NCBI RefSeq assembly: GCF_003172915.1
Contig: NZ_QGKU01000032.1
Span: 1 to 64,000, forward strand
DNA length: 64,000 bases
Origin: Meridianimarinicoccus roseus
Lineage (GTDB): Bacteria > Pseudomonadota > Alphaproteobacteria > Rhodobacterales > Rhodobacteraceae
Direction of reading: 5' to 3'
A model generated the notes under the pieces. That model was not told the origin of the DNA. It saw only the letters and a program-made list of their open reading frames with translations, and did not search any database. Positions within the stretch are counted from its first letter, which is position 1. Every line of letters begins with the position of its first letter. Both the position numbers and the translations under genes were made by a program. Of the stretch, positions 26,975 through 38,044 are shown one piece after another.

Positions 26975-28897
26975 CTAGCGTCCGGCAAGCTCCGCACTCA
27001 GGGTCACGGGGCCGGTCTGTCCGCTCAGGCGGGCGCGGTAGGGCGCGAGGCTTTCGGACACCCGCATGACATAGTTGCGCGTCTCGCGATAAGGGATCGC
27101 CTCGATCCAGTCCACGACATCGGCACCGGGCGCGCGCGGATCGCCAAGCTCGCGCAGCCATTGCCGGGCGCGCGCCGGACCCGCGTTGTACCCTGCGGAA
27201 ACGAGGATCGGGTTGTTCCCGAACTCGGCCACCAGCCCGGCCAGATAGGCCGTGCCCAGCGCCGCGTTGTAGTCCGGATCGGCGGTGAGCCGCGCCAGCG
27301 AGTACTCCATCCCCAACTCGCGCGCGACGTCGCTTGCAGTGGCGGGCATCACCTGCATCAGCCCGCGCGCGCCCGCAGGGCTGACCACGGTGGGATTGAA
27401 CTCGCTTTCGCGGCGCGCGATGGCCAGCGCCAGTTCCCGGGTGACGCCAGGGCGTCCCTCGACCGAGATACGTTCGAGCGGAAAGTAGTCGCGGTGGAAA
27501 GTGTGACCGTAATCCGCCGCGCGCTTGGCGATCTGCAACTGGATGTAGGGCGCGCCAAGCTGTTCGGTCAGCGACAGCAGGCGCCCGATCTCGCCCCGGT
27601 CGCGGCTTTCGGCCATATGCGCGAAGAACCGCGCCGCGAGGGTCAACTCGCCCGCTTCATGCAGCGCCACGCCCGCGCGGTAGACGCTGGAAGCCGCGAT
27701 GGCACTGTCGCGCGCCACCGGGAACGTCTCGTGCCCGGTCAACCGCGGATCGAGCGGAAGGCCAGCCCGTTCCGCGGCAAGCTGGCCGTAGAAGCTGGTC
27801 TGGAACTCGGCCCCGAAGGCATAGGCGGCGGCGGCCTCGGCGGCCTGGCCCAGCGCCTCGTGGGCGCGGCCTTCCCAGTAGCCCGCCCGCCCGAGGCTGA
27901 CCGGCGTCGTGACCCCGGCCCGGAAGCGGCGGAAATGCGCCAGCGCGGCGGCCGGACTGTCCAGCCTGCGCAGCGCGAGATATCCCGAAAGCCATTCGAG
28001 ATCGGCGAAATCCGCCCCTTCGGACAGGAAGTTCTGGGACGCCACGAGATACGCCTCGCGAGTCCGTCCGTCGCCGAACAGAGTGCGCGCCACGAGCCTG
28101 CGCCGGGGCGCCCATACCTCGGGCCGACCGAGCCGTTCGGCGGTGGTGGAACGGTCCAGCAGGATCTCGATCACGCCGTCCTCGCGGCCCTTGCGCGCGC
28201 GCCATTCCATCCGTTCGAAGGCAAGCCCGGGATCGCCCGCCAGTGCGTCCGGCACGGCGGCGATGCGCGCGTCCACCCCCGGCTCGTCGCCACGCAGCGC
28301 CACGCGGGCATCGTGCAGCAGGCGCCAGCCTTCGGGCACGCGGGGCCTCTGGCGCGCCGCGGCATCAAGCGCGCCGCGCCATAGAAGCTCGTCCATGCGC
28401 GCGACATGGTGATCGGCCAGCGCGACCCCGTAGCGCGCCATCAGAACGTTCTCGGCCTCTGCGCCGAGCGTCATGGACCGCCACGCCAACACCGCCAGCG
28501 CCTGCGCGTCCTGTCCGCGCCCGGCCTCCTCGAGTGCGGCGGCGAGCCGCAGCACCCCGTCAGACGTCTGCGGCAGATGGTAGGAGAAGTACGCGATCAC
28601 GTCTGCGGCCGGCGCGGAGGGCGCGATCGCCTGCTCACCCCGGCGCAGCATCAGCGGCAGGCCCGGCCAGTCGGGATAGGCGCGCAGAAAGGCGAGATAT
28701 TCGTCGAGGCTGCCCTGCCCCGACCGCAAGCGGTGCCAGTCCGCGACGGCAAGGGGGATCTCGCCACCGCGCCGGGCGGCGGCAGCGGCTGCGGGCCAGT
28801 CGCGGGCGCGGACGTGGTCCATCGCGGCCGACAGATCGGCCTGCGCCGGTCCCGCCAGCAGCCCCAGCGCCAGCCCGAGTTTCACCCACCTGTGCAT
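26975..28897 (-). CDS. soluble lytic murein transglycosylase (Slt70-like)
   Basis: Periplasmic peptidoglycan lytic transglycosylase of about 640 residues: signal peptide ([20 protein letters not shown]), an Ala/Leu/Arg-rich superhelical region of about 400 residues (the Slt U/L domains), then the catalytic SLT domain with [21 protein letters not shown] (catalytic Glu in RRESEF), AGYNAGP, and NYVMRVSE near the C terminus. GGGGGG just upstream favours the ATG at 28897 over those at 28915 and beyond. It cleaves the MurNAc-GlcNAc bond with anhydro-MurNAc formation, in wall turnover. Monocistronic, divergent from dapA. Confidence 0.92.
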   Translation of the reverse strand: MHRWVKLGLALGLLAGPAQADLSAAMDHVRARDWPAAAAAARRGGEIPLAVADWHRLRSGQGSLDEYLAFLRAYPDWPGLPLMLRRGEQAIAPSAPAADVIAYFSYHLPQTSDGVLRLAAALEEAGRGQDAQALAVLAWRSMTLGAEAENVLMARYGVALADHHVARMDELLWRGALDAAARQRPRVPEGWRLLHDARVALRGDEPGVDARIAAVPDALAGDPGLAFERMEWRARKGREDGVIEILLDRSTTAERLGRPEVWAPRRRLVARTLFGDGRTREAYLVASQNFLSEGADFADLEWLSGYLALRRLDSPAAALAHFRRFRAGVTTPVSLGRAGYWEGRAHEALGQAAEAAAAYAFGAEFQTSFYGQLAAERAGLPLDPRLTGHETFPVARDSAIAASSVYRAGVALHEAGELTLAARFFAHMAESRDRGEIGRLLSLTEQLGAPYIQLQIAKRAADYGHTFHRDYFPLERISVEGRPGVTRELALAIARRESEFNPTVVSPAGARGLMQVMPATASDVARELGMEYSLARLTADPDYNAALGTAYLAGLVAEFGNNPILVSAGYNAGPARARQWLRELGDPRAPGADVVDWIEAIPYRETRNYVMRVSESLAPYRARLSGQTGPVTLSAELAGR

Positions 28898-29210
28898 CGT
28901 CACCCCCCGTTTCATACGCGCACCGGCCGCAACCCCGACCAGCGCGCCCGACTGTTCCGACCCCGACCGGCGGACCGGCACCGCAGCATGGCTGCTCGCG
29001 TGTCGGCCTGGCCCGACGCGCGCCGCCCAGATCGCGCGGCCCCGCGCAGACGTAGCAAGCCGAACCGGCCGCGCAACTCAAAATCACGGCATTCGGCAGG
29101 GTTCTTGGCAAGGCCGGGCCGCGCATGTATGTGCCACGTGGCCGCCCGGACTGGCCCGCGCGGTGCAAGACGGCCGACCCCGACGTCGGCCCAGAACAAG
29201 GAGCAAGGTC
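28898..29210. other. intergenic region between divergent slt and dapA
   Basis: About 313 bases without a supported gene. It must contain both promoters. A possible sigma-70 promoter for dapA is TTGGCA at 29105-29110 and TATGTG at 29128-29133 with a 17-base spacer; this is a weak match. An AAGGAG ribosome-binding site lies just before the dapA ATG. Otherwise nothing is recognised. Confidence 0.35.
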
Positions 29211-30083
29211 ATGTTCAAAGGGTCCCTTCCAGCCCTGGTAACCCCGTTCAAGAACGGCGCGGTGGATCATGACACGCTCAAACAGTTGGTCGAATGGCAT
29301 GTCGCCGAAGGGTCGCACGGGCTGGTGCCGGTGGGCACGACCGGCGAAAGCCCCACGCTGAGCCACGACGAGCACCAGCAAGTCGTGGAAACCGTGGTGG
29401 CCGCGGCGGCGGGCCGCATCCCGGTGATCGCGGGCGCGGGATCGAACAATACCGCCGAAGGGATCGGCCTCATGCAGCACGCCGCCGCCGTCGGCGCCGA
29501 CGCCGCGCTGGTGGTCACGCCCTATTACAACAAGCCCACGCAGGCTGGGCTGATCGCGCATTTCACCGCGCTGCACGATTGCTGCGAGCTGCCGATCATC
29601 ATCTACAACATCCCCGGCCGATCGGTGGTGGACATGACCCCGGCGACGATGGGCGCTCTGGCGGAGCTCCCGCGCATCATCGGGGTGAAGGACGCGACCG
29701 GGGATCTGGCCCGCGTCAGCCAGCAGCGTATCGCCTGCGGGACGGATTTCGTACAGCTTTCGGGCGAGGACGCGACCGCGCTAGGGTTCAACGCGCAGGG
29801 CGGCACAGGCTGCATCTCGGTCACGGCGAATGTCGCGCCGAAGCTTTGCGCCCAGTTTCAGGAGGCGACGCTGGCGGGCGACTATGCCGCCGCGCTGGAG
29901 CTTCAGGACCGGCTGATGCCGCTGCACGAGGCGATTTTCCTAGAACCCGGCGTTGCCGGCGCGAAGTACGCGCTGTCGCGGCTGGGCCGCTGTGCGCCGG
30001 ACGTGCGTCTTCCGCTGGTCGGGCTGACCGATGCGGTCAAGGCGCGGATCGACGCCGCGCTGACCCATGCCGGGCTGACCTGA
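29211..30083 (+). CDS. dapA: 4-hydroxy-tetrahydrodipicolinate synthase
   Basis: First enzyme of the lysine/diaminopimelate branch: condenses pyruvate with aspartate semialdehyde. 290 residues with [29 protein letters not shown], the catalytic Tyr132 in YNIPGRS and Schiff-base Lys160 in IIGVKDATG. The ATG at 29211 begins [13 protein letters not shown], the normal start. The stop shares one base with the next ATG (TGATG), so trmO is translationally coupled. Diaminopimelate feeds murein synthesis. Confidence 0.96.
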   Translation: MFKGSLPALVTPFKNGAVDHDTLKQLVEWHVAEGSHGLVPVGTTGESPTLSHDEHQQVVETVVAAAAGRIPVIAGAGSNNTAEGIGLMQHAAAVGADAALVVTPYYNKPTQAGLIAHFTALHDCCELPIIIYNIPGRSVVDMTPATMGALAELPRIIGVKDATGDLARVSQQRIACGTDFVQLSGEDATALGFNAQGGTGCISVTANVAPKLCAQFQEATLAGDYAAALELQDRLMPLHEAIFLEPGVAGAKYALSRLGRCAPDVRLPLVGLTDAVKARIDAALTHAGLT

Positions 30084-30565
30084 TGGGCGACGCGCCGCGC
30101 GAGGGCGAACGCCTGCTACCATTCGATCCAGGCGCGCGCGCCGACGCGTCGCTGTGTTTCATCGGGCATATCCGGTCGCCCTGGGGGCCGGACACCGACA
30201 CGCCGAAGAACATCGGCCGGGCGCGCGAGACCGGGCAGCCCGCGCAGATCGAACTGGCCGAGGGGTTCGGCGCGGGCCTTGCGGGCCTGTCTGTCGGGCA
30301 GCCGATCATCGTGATCACCTGGATGCATCTTGGCCGCCGCGACCTGATCGTGCAGGCGCCGCGCCACGCGGACGGGCCGCGCGGCACCTTCGCGCTACGC
30401 TCTCCGCGGCGGCCGAATCCGGTCGCCATGTCCACCGTGCGGATCACGTCGATCGACCCGGAGGCGGGCGTGATCGGCATCGACGCGACCGACGCCTTCG
30501 ACGGCACGCCCGTGGTGGACATCAAGCCCTGGCTGGAAACCGTGGACCTGCCCCCGCGCGAATGA
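30083..30565 (+). CDS. TrmO-type tRNA N6-threonylcarbamoyladenosine methyltransferase (UPF0066/TsaA family)
   Basis: 160-residue SAM-dependent beta-barrel methyltransferase family. FIGHIRSPWG near the N terminus, the central IIVITWMHLGRRDLIVQAP, and the hallmark FALRSPRRPNPVAMSTVRI, with C-terminal DGTPVVDIKPW are all the TrmO/TsaA consensus. E. coli TrmO methylates t6A37 of some threonine tRNAs. Alphaproteobacterial members are shorter than the E. coli protein, which has an extra C-terminal domain. It begins inside the dapA stop codon (TGATG). Confidence 0.88.
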   Translation: MGDAPREGERLLPFDPGARADASLCFIGHIRSPWGPDTDTPKNIGRARETGQPAQIELAEGFGAGLAGLSVGQPIIVITWMHLGRRDLIVQAPRHADGPRGTFALRSPRRPNPVAMSTVRITSIDPEAGVIGIDATDAFDGTPVVDIKPWLETVDLPPRE

Positions 30566-30661
30566 CGGAGCGAACACCTGCTCTCATTCAGGAATCGCGA
30601 TACTTTTGGTTGAAACCGTGTTAACCTTACCTTAGGTCAATTCTAGAGGGAGGGGATCACC

Positions 30662-31654
30662 GTGACACGCATTCGACGCACCATCGCCACCGGGGCCATC
30701 GGCCTTGCAGTGTGCTGGGGGACGGCCGGAACGGCCGCGCAGCTTCTGTATTTCAACGACGGCGGCGGAACCGTCGTATCGGCACCGGGAGTCGTGGCCG
30801 GCCCAGTGCTGACCTTTGGAACGACGCTGACAGACACCGCCTACGAGGACGACCCGTTCCTGAGCGCAATCCTGCCGGCGGTCTCGAATCCCAACCGGGG
30901 CTGGATCTTCCACACCGACAAGAGCAGCGGCGACAAAGGCGGCGGCATCTACCTGCGTTTCGATCTGCGCGGCGTGCCCGGCGGCGTGAAGCGCGGCGCC
31001 ATCACCGGCGGGGCTGCCGGCCCGGCGGATGCCGACGGCAAGAACGCGCCGCTGACCTACGCAACTTACGGGCTTGGCCGCACGCCGGGCGCGCGCTGGA
31101 AGGCGAATTTCGCCTTCGCCGACGGCGAGGACAATCCAGGCCGCGCGCTGGACCAGCGATTCGTTGAACTGGTAAAAGATCACCTGCAGGGCCCGGTGCG
31201 CGATGTGAAAGTGGCTTACGAGGGCACCATATCAGTCGGCGGCGATATCTTCGCGGCGCCGCCCCAGCAGGACCCGGCCCCGAACAACGTGCAGTCGGCC
31301 TATTCCGGCGGCGACGGGATCACCTTTTTCGAGGTCGTCGGCGGGACGCTGGACTATCTCGATTTCTTCATCGGGGATTTCGACCAGCGGATCGATTTCC
31401 AACGCCTGAGCCATTTCCTGTCGGCGATCCACCTGTTCGGCGATGCGGGGCCAACCGATTTCGGCTATGACCCCGCGCAGGCGCAGGTGTTCCAGTTCAT
31501 GCGCACCGGGAACGAGGCGGCGGACGGCTCGTTCACCGTGACTGCCGGTATCGCCTATGTGGACGAGGTGCCGCTGCCCCCAATGCTGCCTGCCTTCGTG
31601 CTGGGGCTGGCCGGGCTCGGGGTGCTTGCACGGCGCCGTACAGGCCGCCACTGA
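30662..31654 (+). CDS. secreted VPLPA-CTERM-like sorting-domain protein, function unknown
   Basis: 330 residues with a GTG start after a strong GAGGGAGGGG site. N-terminal signal peptide ending near TAGTAA; C-terminal tail VPLPPMLPAFVLGLAGLGVLARRR, which is a short VPLPP motif, a hydrophobic segment and a final basic cluster. That tripartite tail is the VPLPA/PEP-CTERM exosortase sorting signal common in Rhodobacteraceae (established family). The body shows no enzyme motif; it looks like a beta-rich extracytoplasmic protein with repeated Asp/Gly turns. No exosortase is encoded in this window. Its role may be in surface matrix or biofilm. Confidence 0.75.
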   Translation: MTRIRRTIATGAIGLAVCWGTAGTAAQLLYFNDGGGTVVSAPGVVAGPVLTFGTTLTDTAYEDDPFLSAILPAVSNPNRGWIFHTDKSSGDKGGGIYLRFDLRGVPGGVKRGAITGGAAGPADADGKNAPLTYATYGLGRTPGARWKANFAFADGEDNPGRALDQRFVELVKDHLQGPVRDVKVAYEGTISVGGDIFAAPPQQDPAPNNVQSAYSGGDGITFFEVVGGTLDYLDFFIGDFDQRIDFQRLSHFLSAIHLFGDAGPTDFGYDPAQAQVFQFMRTGNEAADGSFTVTAGIAYVDEVPLPPMLPAFVLGLAGLGVLARRRTGRH

Positions 31655-31720
31655 CCGCCGGAACGCGCACGGGCGTCGCGTCTGGAAACCCGCGGCCCAA
31701 GCGCGTATATCCTGCGGATC

Positions 31721-32197
31721 ATGGCAAAAGAGAAACAGAACCCGAACTACAAGGTCGTCGCCGAGAACCGGCGCGCGCGCTATGACTATGCGATCGAGGA
31801 CGACATCGAATGCGGGATGGTCCTGCAGGGGTCCGAGGTCAAGTCGTTGCGCATGGGCGGCTCCAACATCGCCGACAGCTACGCGGCGGTGGAGGAGGGC
31901 GAGTTGTGGCTCGTGAACGGCTATATCGCACCCTACAAGCAGGCCAAGACCTGGGGCCACGAGGAACGCCGCCGCCGGAAGCTGCTTGTCAACGCCAAGG
32001 AACTGACCAAGCTTTGGGCCGCGACGCAGAAGCAGGGCATGACGTTGGTTCCGCTGGTGCTGTATTTCAACCACAAGGGCACCGCGAAGATCAAGCTGGG
32101 CATCGCCAAGGGCAAGAAGACCCATGACAAGCGCGCCACCGAGGCCAAGCGCGACTGGCAGCGTCAGAAGGCGCGGCTGCTGCGCCACGAGGCCTGA
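31721..32197 (+). CDS. smpB: SsrA-binding protein SmpB
   Basis: 158-residue partner of tmRNA in trans-translation of stalled ribosomes. Family blocks: [27 protein letters not shown] region, [13 protein letters not shown], and the basic C-terminal tail [19 protein letters not shown], which enters the mRNA channel of the ribosome. The ATG at 31721 begins [13 protein letters not shown], the usual start. The tmRNA gene (ssrA) is not seen in this window. Confidence 0.97.
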   Translation: MAKEKQNPNYKVVAENRRARYDYAIEDDIECGMVLQGSEVKSLRMGGSNIADSYAAVEEGELWLVNGYIAPYKQAKTWGHEERRRRKLLVNAKELTKLWAATQKQGMTLVPLVLYFNHKGTAKIKLGIAKGKKTHDKRATEAKRDWQRQKARLLRHEA

Positions 32198-32222
32198 GGC
32201 CGCCGTGTTCACACGCGCTGTC

Positions 32223-32244
32223 GGCCGGTGCCGTACCACCGGCC
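32223..32244 (+). terminator. hairpin after smpB
   Basis: GGCCGGTG (32223-32230) and CACCGGCC (32237-32244) form a perfect 8-bp stem with loop CCGTAC, followed only by TT. It sits 25 bases past the smpB stop, so it is a likely weak terminator separating smpB from sseA. Confidence 0.45.
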
Positions 32245-32305
32245 TTGCACCGGGCTGTGCACCCGTCTAGCAATAAAATTACGTTCCCAGCGAAAAGAGC
32301 CAGCG

Positions 32306-33157
32306 ATGCACGACAGCGATCCCAAGACCCTCGTTTCCACAGACTGGCTTGCCGATCACATGCGCGACCCGGACCTGCGGGTGCTGGACGCGTCGTATTA
32401 CTTGCCGGACATGGGGCGCAACGCGCGGGCGGAATACGACGCGGCGCATATTCCGGGCGCGCGGTTCTTCGACATCGACGAGATTTCCGATCATAGGTCC
32501 GAGTTGCCGCACATGGCACCGCCGGTGGAAAAGTTCATGTCCCGCCTGCGCAAGCTGGGCGTGGGCGACGGGCACCAGGTGGTGATCTATGATGGCGCGG
32601 GGCTGTTTTCGGCGGCACGGGTGTGGTGGCTGTTTCGCCTGATGGGCAAGACGGACGTGGCCGTGCTGGATGGAGGGCTGCCGAAATGGCGCGCCGAAGG
32701 CCGCGAGATCGAGGATCTGCCGCCGGTGATCCGCGACCGCCACATGACGGTGCAGCGCCAGGCGGCGATGGTGCGCGATGTCACGCAGGTGGCACGCGCG
32801 GCCAAGCTGGGCGACCACGAGATCGTGGATGCACGGTCGGCCGAGCGGTTTGCGGGCCGCGTTCCCGAACCCCGCGAGGGGCTGCGGGCGGGCCACATCC
32901 CCGGCTCCCGCAACCTGCATTTTGCACAACTTCTGAACGATGACGGCACGATGAAGGCACCGGATGCGCTGCGCGCCGCCTTCGAAGCCGCCGACGTGGA
33001 TCTCGCCAAGCCGGTCATCACGACCTGCGGGTCGGGCGTGACGGCGGCGATCCTGAACCTCGCGCTTTCCCGGATCGGCAAGACCGACCACGCGCTCTAC
33101 GACGGATCCTGGGCCGAATGGGGCATGTTCGGCGATCTGGACGTCGCCACAGGCTGA
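32306..33157 (+). CDS. sseA: 3-mercaptopyruvate/thiosulfate sulfurtransferase
   Basis: Two-domain rhodanese-like sulfurtransferase, 283 residues. The N-terminal inactive domain (VSTDWLADHM, LDASYYLPDM, AAHIPGARFFDID) is followed by the active domain with VDARSAERF and the Cys loop TTCGSGVTAA. The CGSGVT loop is characteristic of mercaptopyruvate-type SseA rather than thiosulfate rhodanese. The ATG at 32306 gives the family start. It is 59 bases upstream of a second, single-domain rhodanese gene. Confidence 0.9.
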   Translation: MHDSDPKTLVSTDWLADHMRDPDLRVLDASYYLPDMGRNARAEYDAAHIPGARFFDIDEISDHRSELPHMAPPVEKFMSRLRKLGVGDGHQVVIYDGAGLFSAARVWWLFRLMGKTDVAVLDGGLPKWRAEGREIEDLPPVIRDRHMTVQRQAAMVRDVTQVARAAKLGDHEIVDARSAERFAGRVPEPREGLRAGHIPGSRNLHFAQLLNDDGTMKAPDALRAAFEAADVDLAKPVITTCGSGVTAAILNLALSRIGKTDHALYDGSWAEWGMFGDLDVATG

Positions 33158-33216
33158 CCCCCAAGGGGCCGCAAGCCGCCAACGCCGCAGACCGACACCG
33201 GCACGAAGGATGCGCC

Positions 33217-33600
33217 ATGACCGTCGAGGAACTTGACACCGGCACGCTGGAAACCTGGACCCCGGACGAGGTACAGGCCGCCTTCGACGCGAACGAGATC
33301 GCGCTGATCGACGTGCGCACGCCGCAGGAATACATGTTCGAACATGTGCCCGGCGCGCTGCTTCTGCCGCTGTCGTTCTTCGACGCGGCCAAGCTGCCCA
33401 GCCAGAAGGGCAAGCGCCTGGTGTTCCATTGCGGATCGGGCGTGCGGTCCCACAGGGTCGCGCGTGCCGCGCTGGACGCGGGTCTTGGAACCGTGGCGCA
33501 TATGGGCGGCGGCTTCGCGGCGTGGAAGGCGGCGGGCAAGCCCTACATGGGCACCGACATGGCCACGGGCGCACCCCGACGGGTCGATCCGGCCGACTGA
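33217..33600 (+). CDS. single-domain rhodanese-like protein
   Basis: 127-residue cytoplasmic protein consisting of one rhodanese domain. IDVRTPQEYMFEHVPGA and the active loop FHCGSGVRSHRVA (Cys72) are intact, ending with MGGGFAAWKAAGKP. Likely moves sulfane sulfur; partner unknown. A GAAGGA ribosome-binding site precedes the ATG. Tandem with sseA. Confidence 0.88.
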   Translation: MTVEELDTGTLETWTPDEVQAAFDANEIALIDVRTPQEYMFEHVPGALLLPLSFFDAAKLPSQKGKRLVFHCGSGVRSHRVARAALDAGLGTVAHMGGGFAAWKAAGKPYMGTDMATGAPRRVDPAD

Positions 33601-33740
33601 CGCCCCGGCGCGGACGGCCAGTGGCGGCCCGGCCTGCCGTGCGGCGCGTGCGGGACACGGCCAGAGGCACCACGCCGGACGCGCCGCTCCCCCTCCTCCT
33701 TGCACCTTCGATCCAGCACACTGCGGCACCGCACGACAGC

Positions 33741-33770
33741 AAAAAGCCCGGGCGCTGCGCGCGCCCGGGC
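33741..33770 (-). terminator. Rho-independent terminator of the glnK-amtB operon
   Basis: On the minus strand, a perfect 10-bp stem (plus-strand GCCCGGGCGC at 33746-33755 with GCGCCCGGGC at 33761-33770) is followed by five T (AAAAA at 33741-33745). It lies 26 bases after the amtB stop. Confidence 0.85.
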
Positions 33771-33796
33771 CAGGTTGAGGCTGACTGGAAGGAGGA

Positions 33797-35131
<1,335 letters not shown>

Positions 35132-35163
35132 CAGGTATCTTCCCCTCTCAGGTCGCGCCGGGA

Positions 35164-35502
35164 TTACAGGGCGTCTTCGTTGGTTTCGCCGGTCCGCACG
35201 CGCACCGCCTGCGCCACGTCGAGCACGAAAATCTTGCCGTCGCCGATCTTGTCGGTTTTGGCGGTGGTCTGGATCGTCTCGACCACCTGGTCGGCCATCG
35301 CGGCGTTGACCACGATCTCCAGCTTGACCTTGGGCACGAAATTCACGGCGTATTCCGCGCCGCGATAGATCTCGGTATGGCCGGATTGTGACCCGAAACC
35401 CTTGATCTCGGTGACCATCATGCCGCGCACGCCGATGGTGGTGAGCGCCTCGCGCACCTCCTCGAGCTTGAACGGCTTGATTGCTGCAATGATCAGTTTC
35501 AC
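35164..35502 (-). CDS. glnK: nitrogen regulatory protein P-II (GlnK)
   Basis: 112-residue P-II signal protein, starting at the GTG at 35502 (VKLIIAAIKPFKLEE), with GGAAGGGG upstream. The T-loop contains Tyr51 (in YRGAEYAVNF), the site uridylylated by GlnD; GFGSQSGHTE matches the ATP/2-oxoglutarate binding consensus, and VRTGETNEDAL is the C terminus. It senses 2-oxoglutarate and ATP/ADP and gates AmtB. The frame stays open upstream to 35715 but without family similarity. Confidence 0.96.
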   Translation of the reverse strand: MKLIIAAIKPFKLEEVREALTTIGVRGMMVTEIKGFGSQSGHTEIYRGAEYAVNFVPKVKLEIVVNAAMADQVVETIQTTAKTDKIGDGKIFVLDVAQAVRVRTGETNEDAL

Positions 35503-35631
35503 GTGTTTCCCCTTCCGTTGGGCCGGGTGCCCCAAAGCGCCCCGCGTATCTTCACGACGCTCACTAGCGCCGAGGGCGCGGGGCTTCACAAGGAAGCCAT
35601 GCATGTGAAACCGGCAGAATCCCGAGGTTGA

Positions 35632-35646
35632 TGCACAATTTTTGCA
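35632..35646. promoter_or_regulatory. NtrC-like dyad upstream of glnK, proximal
   Basis: TGCAC-AATTT-TTGCA, a near match to the NtrC consensus TGCAC-N5-GTGCA (one half-site mismatch). It is about 130 bases upstream of the glnK start, where NtrC activation of glnK-amtB is known in related bacteria. Confidence 0.45.
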
Positions 35647-35686
35647 CATTAAGGTATTTGAGATTACTTTTTGGGCAGTTTGGAAT

Positions 35687-35703
35687 CTTGCACGCGCAGC
35701 AAG
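35687..35703. promoter_or_regulatory. NtrC-like dyad upstream of glnK, distal
   Basis: CTTGC-ACGCGCA-GCAAG, a perfect 5-bp inverted repeat that also contains TTGCACGCGCAGCAA. Centre about 56 bases from the other dyad (about 5.4 helical turns). Paired NtrC sites are typical for glnK-amtB promoters, so this pair is a candidate. Confidence 0.4.
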
Positions 35704-35770
35704 TTGGGTCCACATGCGGTCCGAATTGGGCTAAGGTGGCGCCAAGCAATACCCGCAAAAGGGGCATCTC

Positions 35771-38005
35771 ATGAGCAGAACAGGCAAGCGCAAGTCACCC
35801 TTGCGGGCAGACCGGCGCTACCCGGCGTCACCCGCGCCCCGCAAAACGACGACTGCTGGGAAAACAGGCAATCCGCCCCCGCGCAAGTCCGCAGCGCGCA
35901 AGCCGCGCAAACCGGCGGCACGCCGAGCGCGTGGCGGCGGCGGCGGCCCTCTGGGTCCGGTCCGGGCCTTGCTGCGCTGGATTGTGCGCCTTGTGTGGGC
36001 GATCGGCTGGCGCGTCGGCGCGGTGCTGGGGGTGGTCGTCGCCGGGGCGGTCGCGATGGTCTACAACACGCTTCCCGACTCCACCGAACTTATCGACGGG
36101 CGCGCGCGCGGGTCGGTCACGCTGATGGATCGCGGCGGCGAGGTCTTCGCATGGCGCGGCGACCAGTTTGGCGGCATGATCACCGCAGACACCGTGTCGC
36201 CGCATCTCAAGCACGCGATCATCGCCACAGAGGACCGGCGATTCTACCGCCATTTCGGCGTCAGCCCGCGCGGCGTGGCCAGTGCAATCCGCATCAACCT
36301 GAGCGAGGGGCGCGGCGCCCTCGAAGGGCATGGCGGCTCCACCATCACGCAGCAGACCGCCAAGCTGCTGTGTCTTGGGCGGCCCTACGTGCCCTCTGAA
36401 TGGAAGAACGAGGCCGCCTACGAGGCCGACTGCCGACGCGGTTCGCTCACCCGCAAGATTCGCGAGGCGATCTATGCATTGGCTCTGGAAGCACGCTATT
36501 CCAAAGACGAGATCCTGACGATCTACATGAACCGCGCCTATCTCGGCGCGGGCGCGCGCGGCTTCCAGGCCGCCAGCCAGCGCTATTTCGGCAAGTCAGC
36601 CGCCGAGGTGGACCCTGCCGAGGCGGCGATGCTGGCCGGCCTTCTGGTCGCGCCCACGCGCTTCGCGCCGACCTCGAACCTCGAACGCTCGCGCGAGCGC
36701 GCCAACCTGATCGTCGGCCTGATGGAAGAACAGGACTATCTGACCCCGGCCGAGGCCGACCGCGCCCGCACCTACCCCGCCGCCCTGTCCGAGGCCGCCG
36801 AGGCCCGCGCGGGCGGCTATTTCGCAGACTGGGTGATGGAAAGCGCGCCGTCCTTCCTTGCATCTGAAACCACCGAAGACGTCCTGATCCGCACCACCTT
36901 CGACGCGCGCCTGCAGCGCGCCGCCGAGGACGCGATGCGCACCGTGTTCGAGGAAAAAGTGCGCGAAGGGTCAAAGGCGCAGGCCGCCATCGTGGTCATG
37001 AGCGCGGACGGCGCGGTGCGCGCAATGGTAGGCGGGCGCAAGACGCGCGTGTCGGGCCAGTTCAACCGCGCGACGCAGGCACTGCGGCAGACCGGGTCGG
37101 CCTTCAAGCCGTTCATCTACGCCGCCGCCCTCGACCTTGGCTACAGCCCCGACAGCATCGTCGTGGACGAACCGCTGACGCTGAACGTGCCCGGGTCCGG
37201 GCCGTGGTCCCCGAAGAACTACAGCCGGGATTTCGCGGGCCGGGTCACCCTGACCGAGGCGCTGGCCGACAGCCTGAACATTCCGGCGGTGAAGGTGTCC
37301 GAAGCGGTAGGGCGCGACGCGGTGATCGCCGTGGCGCAGGGCTTCGGCATCTCGACCGACATCGACAATGTGCCGGCGATGGCGCTCGGGACGTCGGAAA
37401 CCACGTTGCTGCAGATGACGGCAGCCTATGCCGGCATCCTGAACGGCGGCAGTTCGGTGACACCATACGGGCTGACGGAACTGCGCCTGCTCGGCGACGA
37501 CGCCCCGCTTCTGGGCCAGGATGGCGGGATCGGAGAACGGGTCGTTTCGGGCGGAGCGGCACGGCAGCTTGTCTGGATGATGCATCGCGTCATCGAAGAC
37601 GGCACGGGCCGCCGCGCCAAGCTGGGCGACCGACCCGCCGCCGCCAAGACCGGCACCACATCGGCGGCGCGGGACGCCTGGTTCGTGGGCTTCACCGGCG
37701 ATTACGTCGCCGGGGTGTGGATGGGCTATGACGACAACACGCCGCTTTCGGGCACCACGGGCGGCGGGCTGCCCGCCGACATCTGGCGCGAGACGATGCT
37801 GCGCGTGCATGACGGGCTGCCGATCACTCCGCTGCCGATGGACCCGCCGAAGGGCGGCGGCGCGCTTGTGGCAGACGGCGCCCAGTCTGGCGGACAGGGC
37901 CCCAGCGTTGCCCCGCTGGACGATTTCGGTGCGGCGGGCGACCGCGTGGTGCGCGAAACGGAACGCGCGATCACCAATGTGCTGAAGAACCTGTTCGGCG
38001 GCTGA
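35771..38005 (+). CDS. class A penicillin-binding protein (PBP1-type transglycosylase/transpeptidase)
   Basis: 744 residues. A basic N-terminal tail rich in Arg, Lys and Pro (residues 1-60) precedes one transmembrane anchor (about 70-95). The glycosyltransferase domain follows with catalytic Glu154 in ATEDRRFYRHFG and GGSTITQQTAKLL. The transpeptidase domain has SAFK at Ser443-Lys446, SLNIPAV, and KTG at 626-628 (AAKTGTTSAARDAWF). It polymerises and cross-links murein. Unlike typical PBP1A there is no large insertion, and it is close to the shorter PbpF/PbpG-like class. It is likely monocistronic and divergent from glnK. Confidence 0.94.
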   Translation: MSRTGKRKSPLRADRRYPASPAPRKTTTAGKTGNPPPRKSAARKPRKPAARRARGGGGGPLGPVRALLRWIVRLVWAIGWRVGAVLGVVVAGAVAMVYNTLPDSTELIDGRARGSVTLMDRGGEVFAWRGDQFGGMITADTVSPHLKHAIIATEDRRFYRHFGVSPRGVASAIRINLSEGRGALEGHGGSTITQQTAKLLCLGRPYVPSEWKNEAAYEADCRRGSLTRKIREAIYALALEARYSKDEILTIYMNRAYLGAGARGFQAASQRYFGKSAAEVDPAEAAMLAGLLVAPTRFAPTSNLERSRERANLIVGLMEEQDYLTPAEADRARTYPAALSEAAEARAGGYFADWVMESAPSFLASETTEDVLIRTTFDARLQRAAEDAMRTVFEEKVREGSKAQAAIVVMSADGAVRAMVGGRKTRVSGQFNRATQALRQTGSAFKPFIYAAALDLGYSPDSIVVDEPLTLNVPGSGPWSPKNYSRDFAGRVTLTEALADSLNIPAVKVSEAVGRDAVIAVAQGFGISTDIDNVPAMALGTSETTLLQMTAAYAGILNGGSSVTPYGLTELRLLGDDAPLLGQDGGIGERVVSGGAARQLVWMMHRVIEDGTGRRAKLGDRPAAAKTGTTSAARDAWFVGFTGDYVAGVWMGYDDNTPLSGTTGGGLPADIWRETMLRVHDGLPITPLPMDPPKGGGALVADGAQSGGQGPSVAPLDDFGAAGDRVVRETERAITNVLKNLFGG

Positions 38006-38044
38006 TCCCGGCCGCCGCACCGCACGAGCCCAGACACGGGCACG

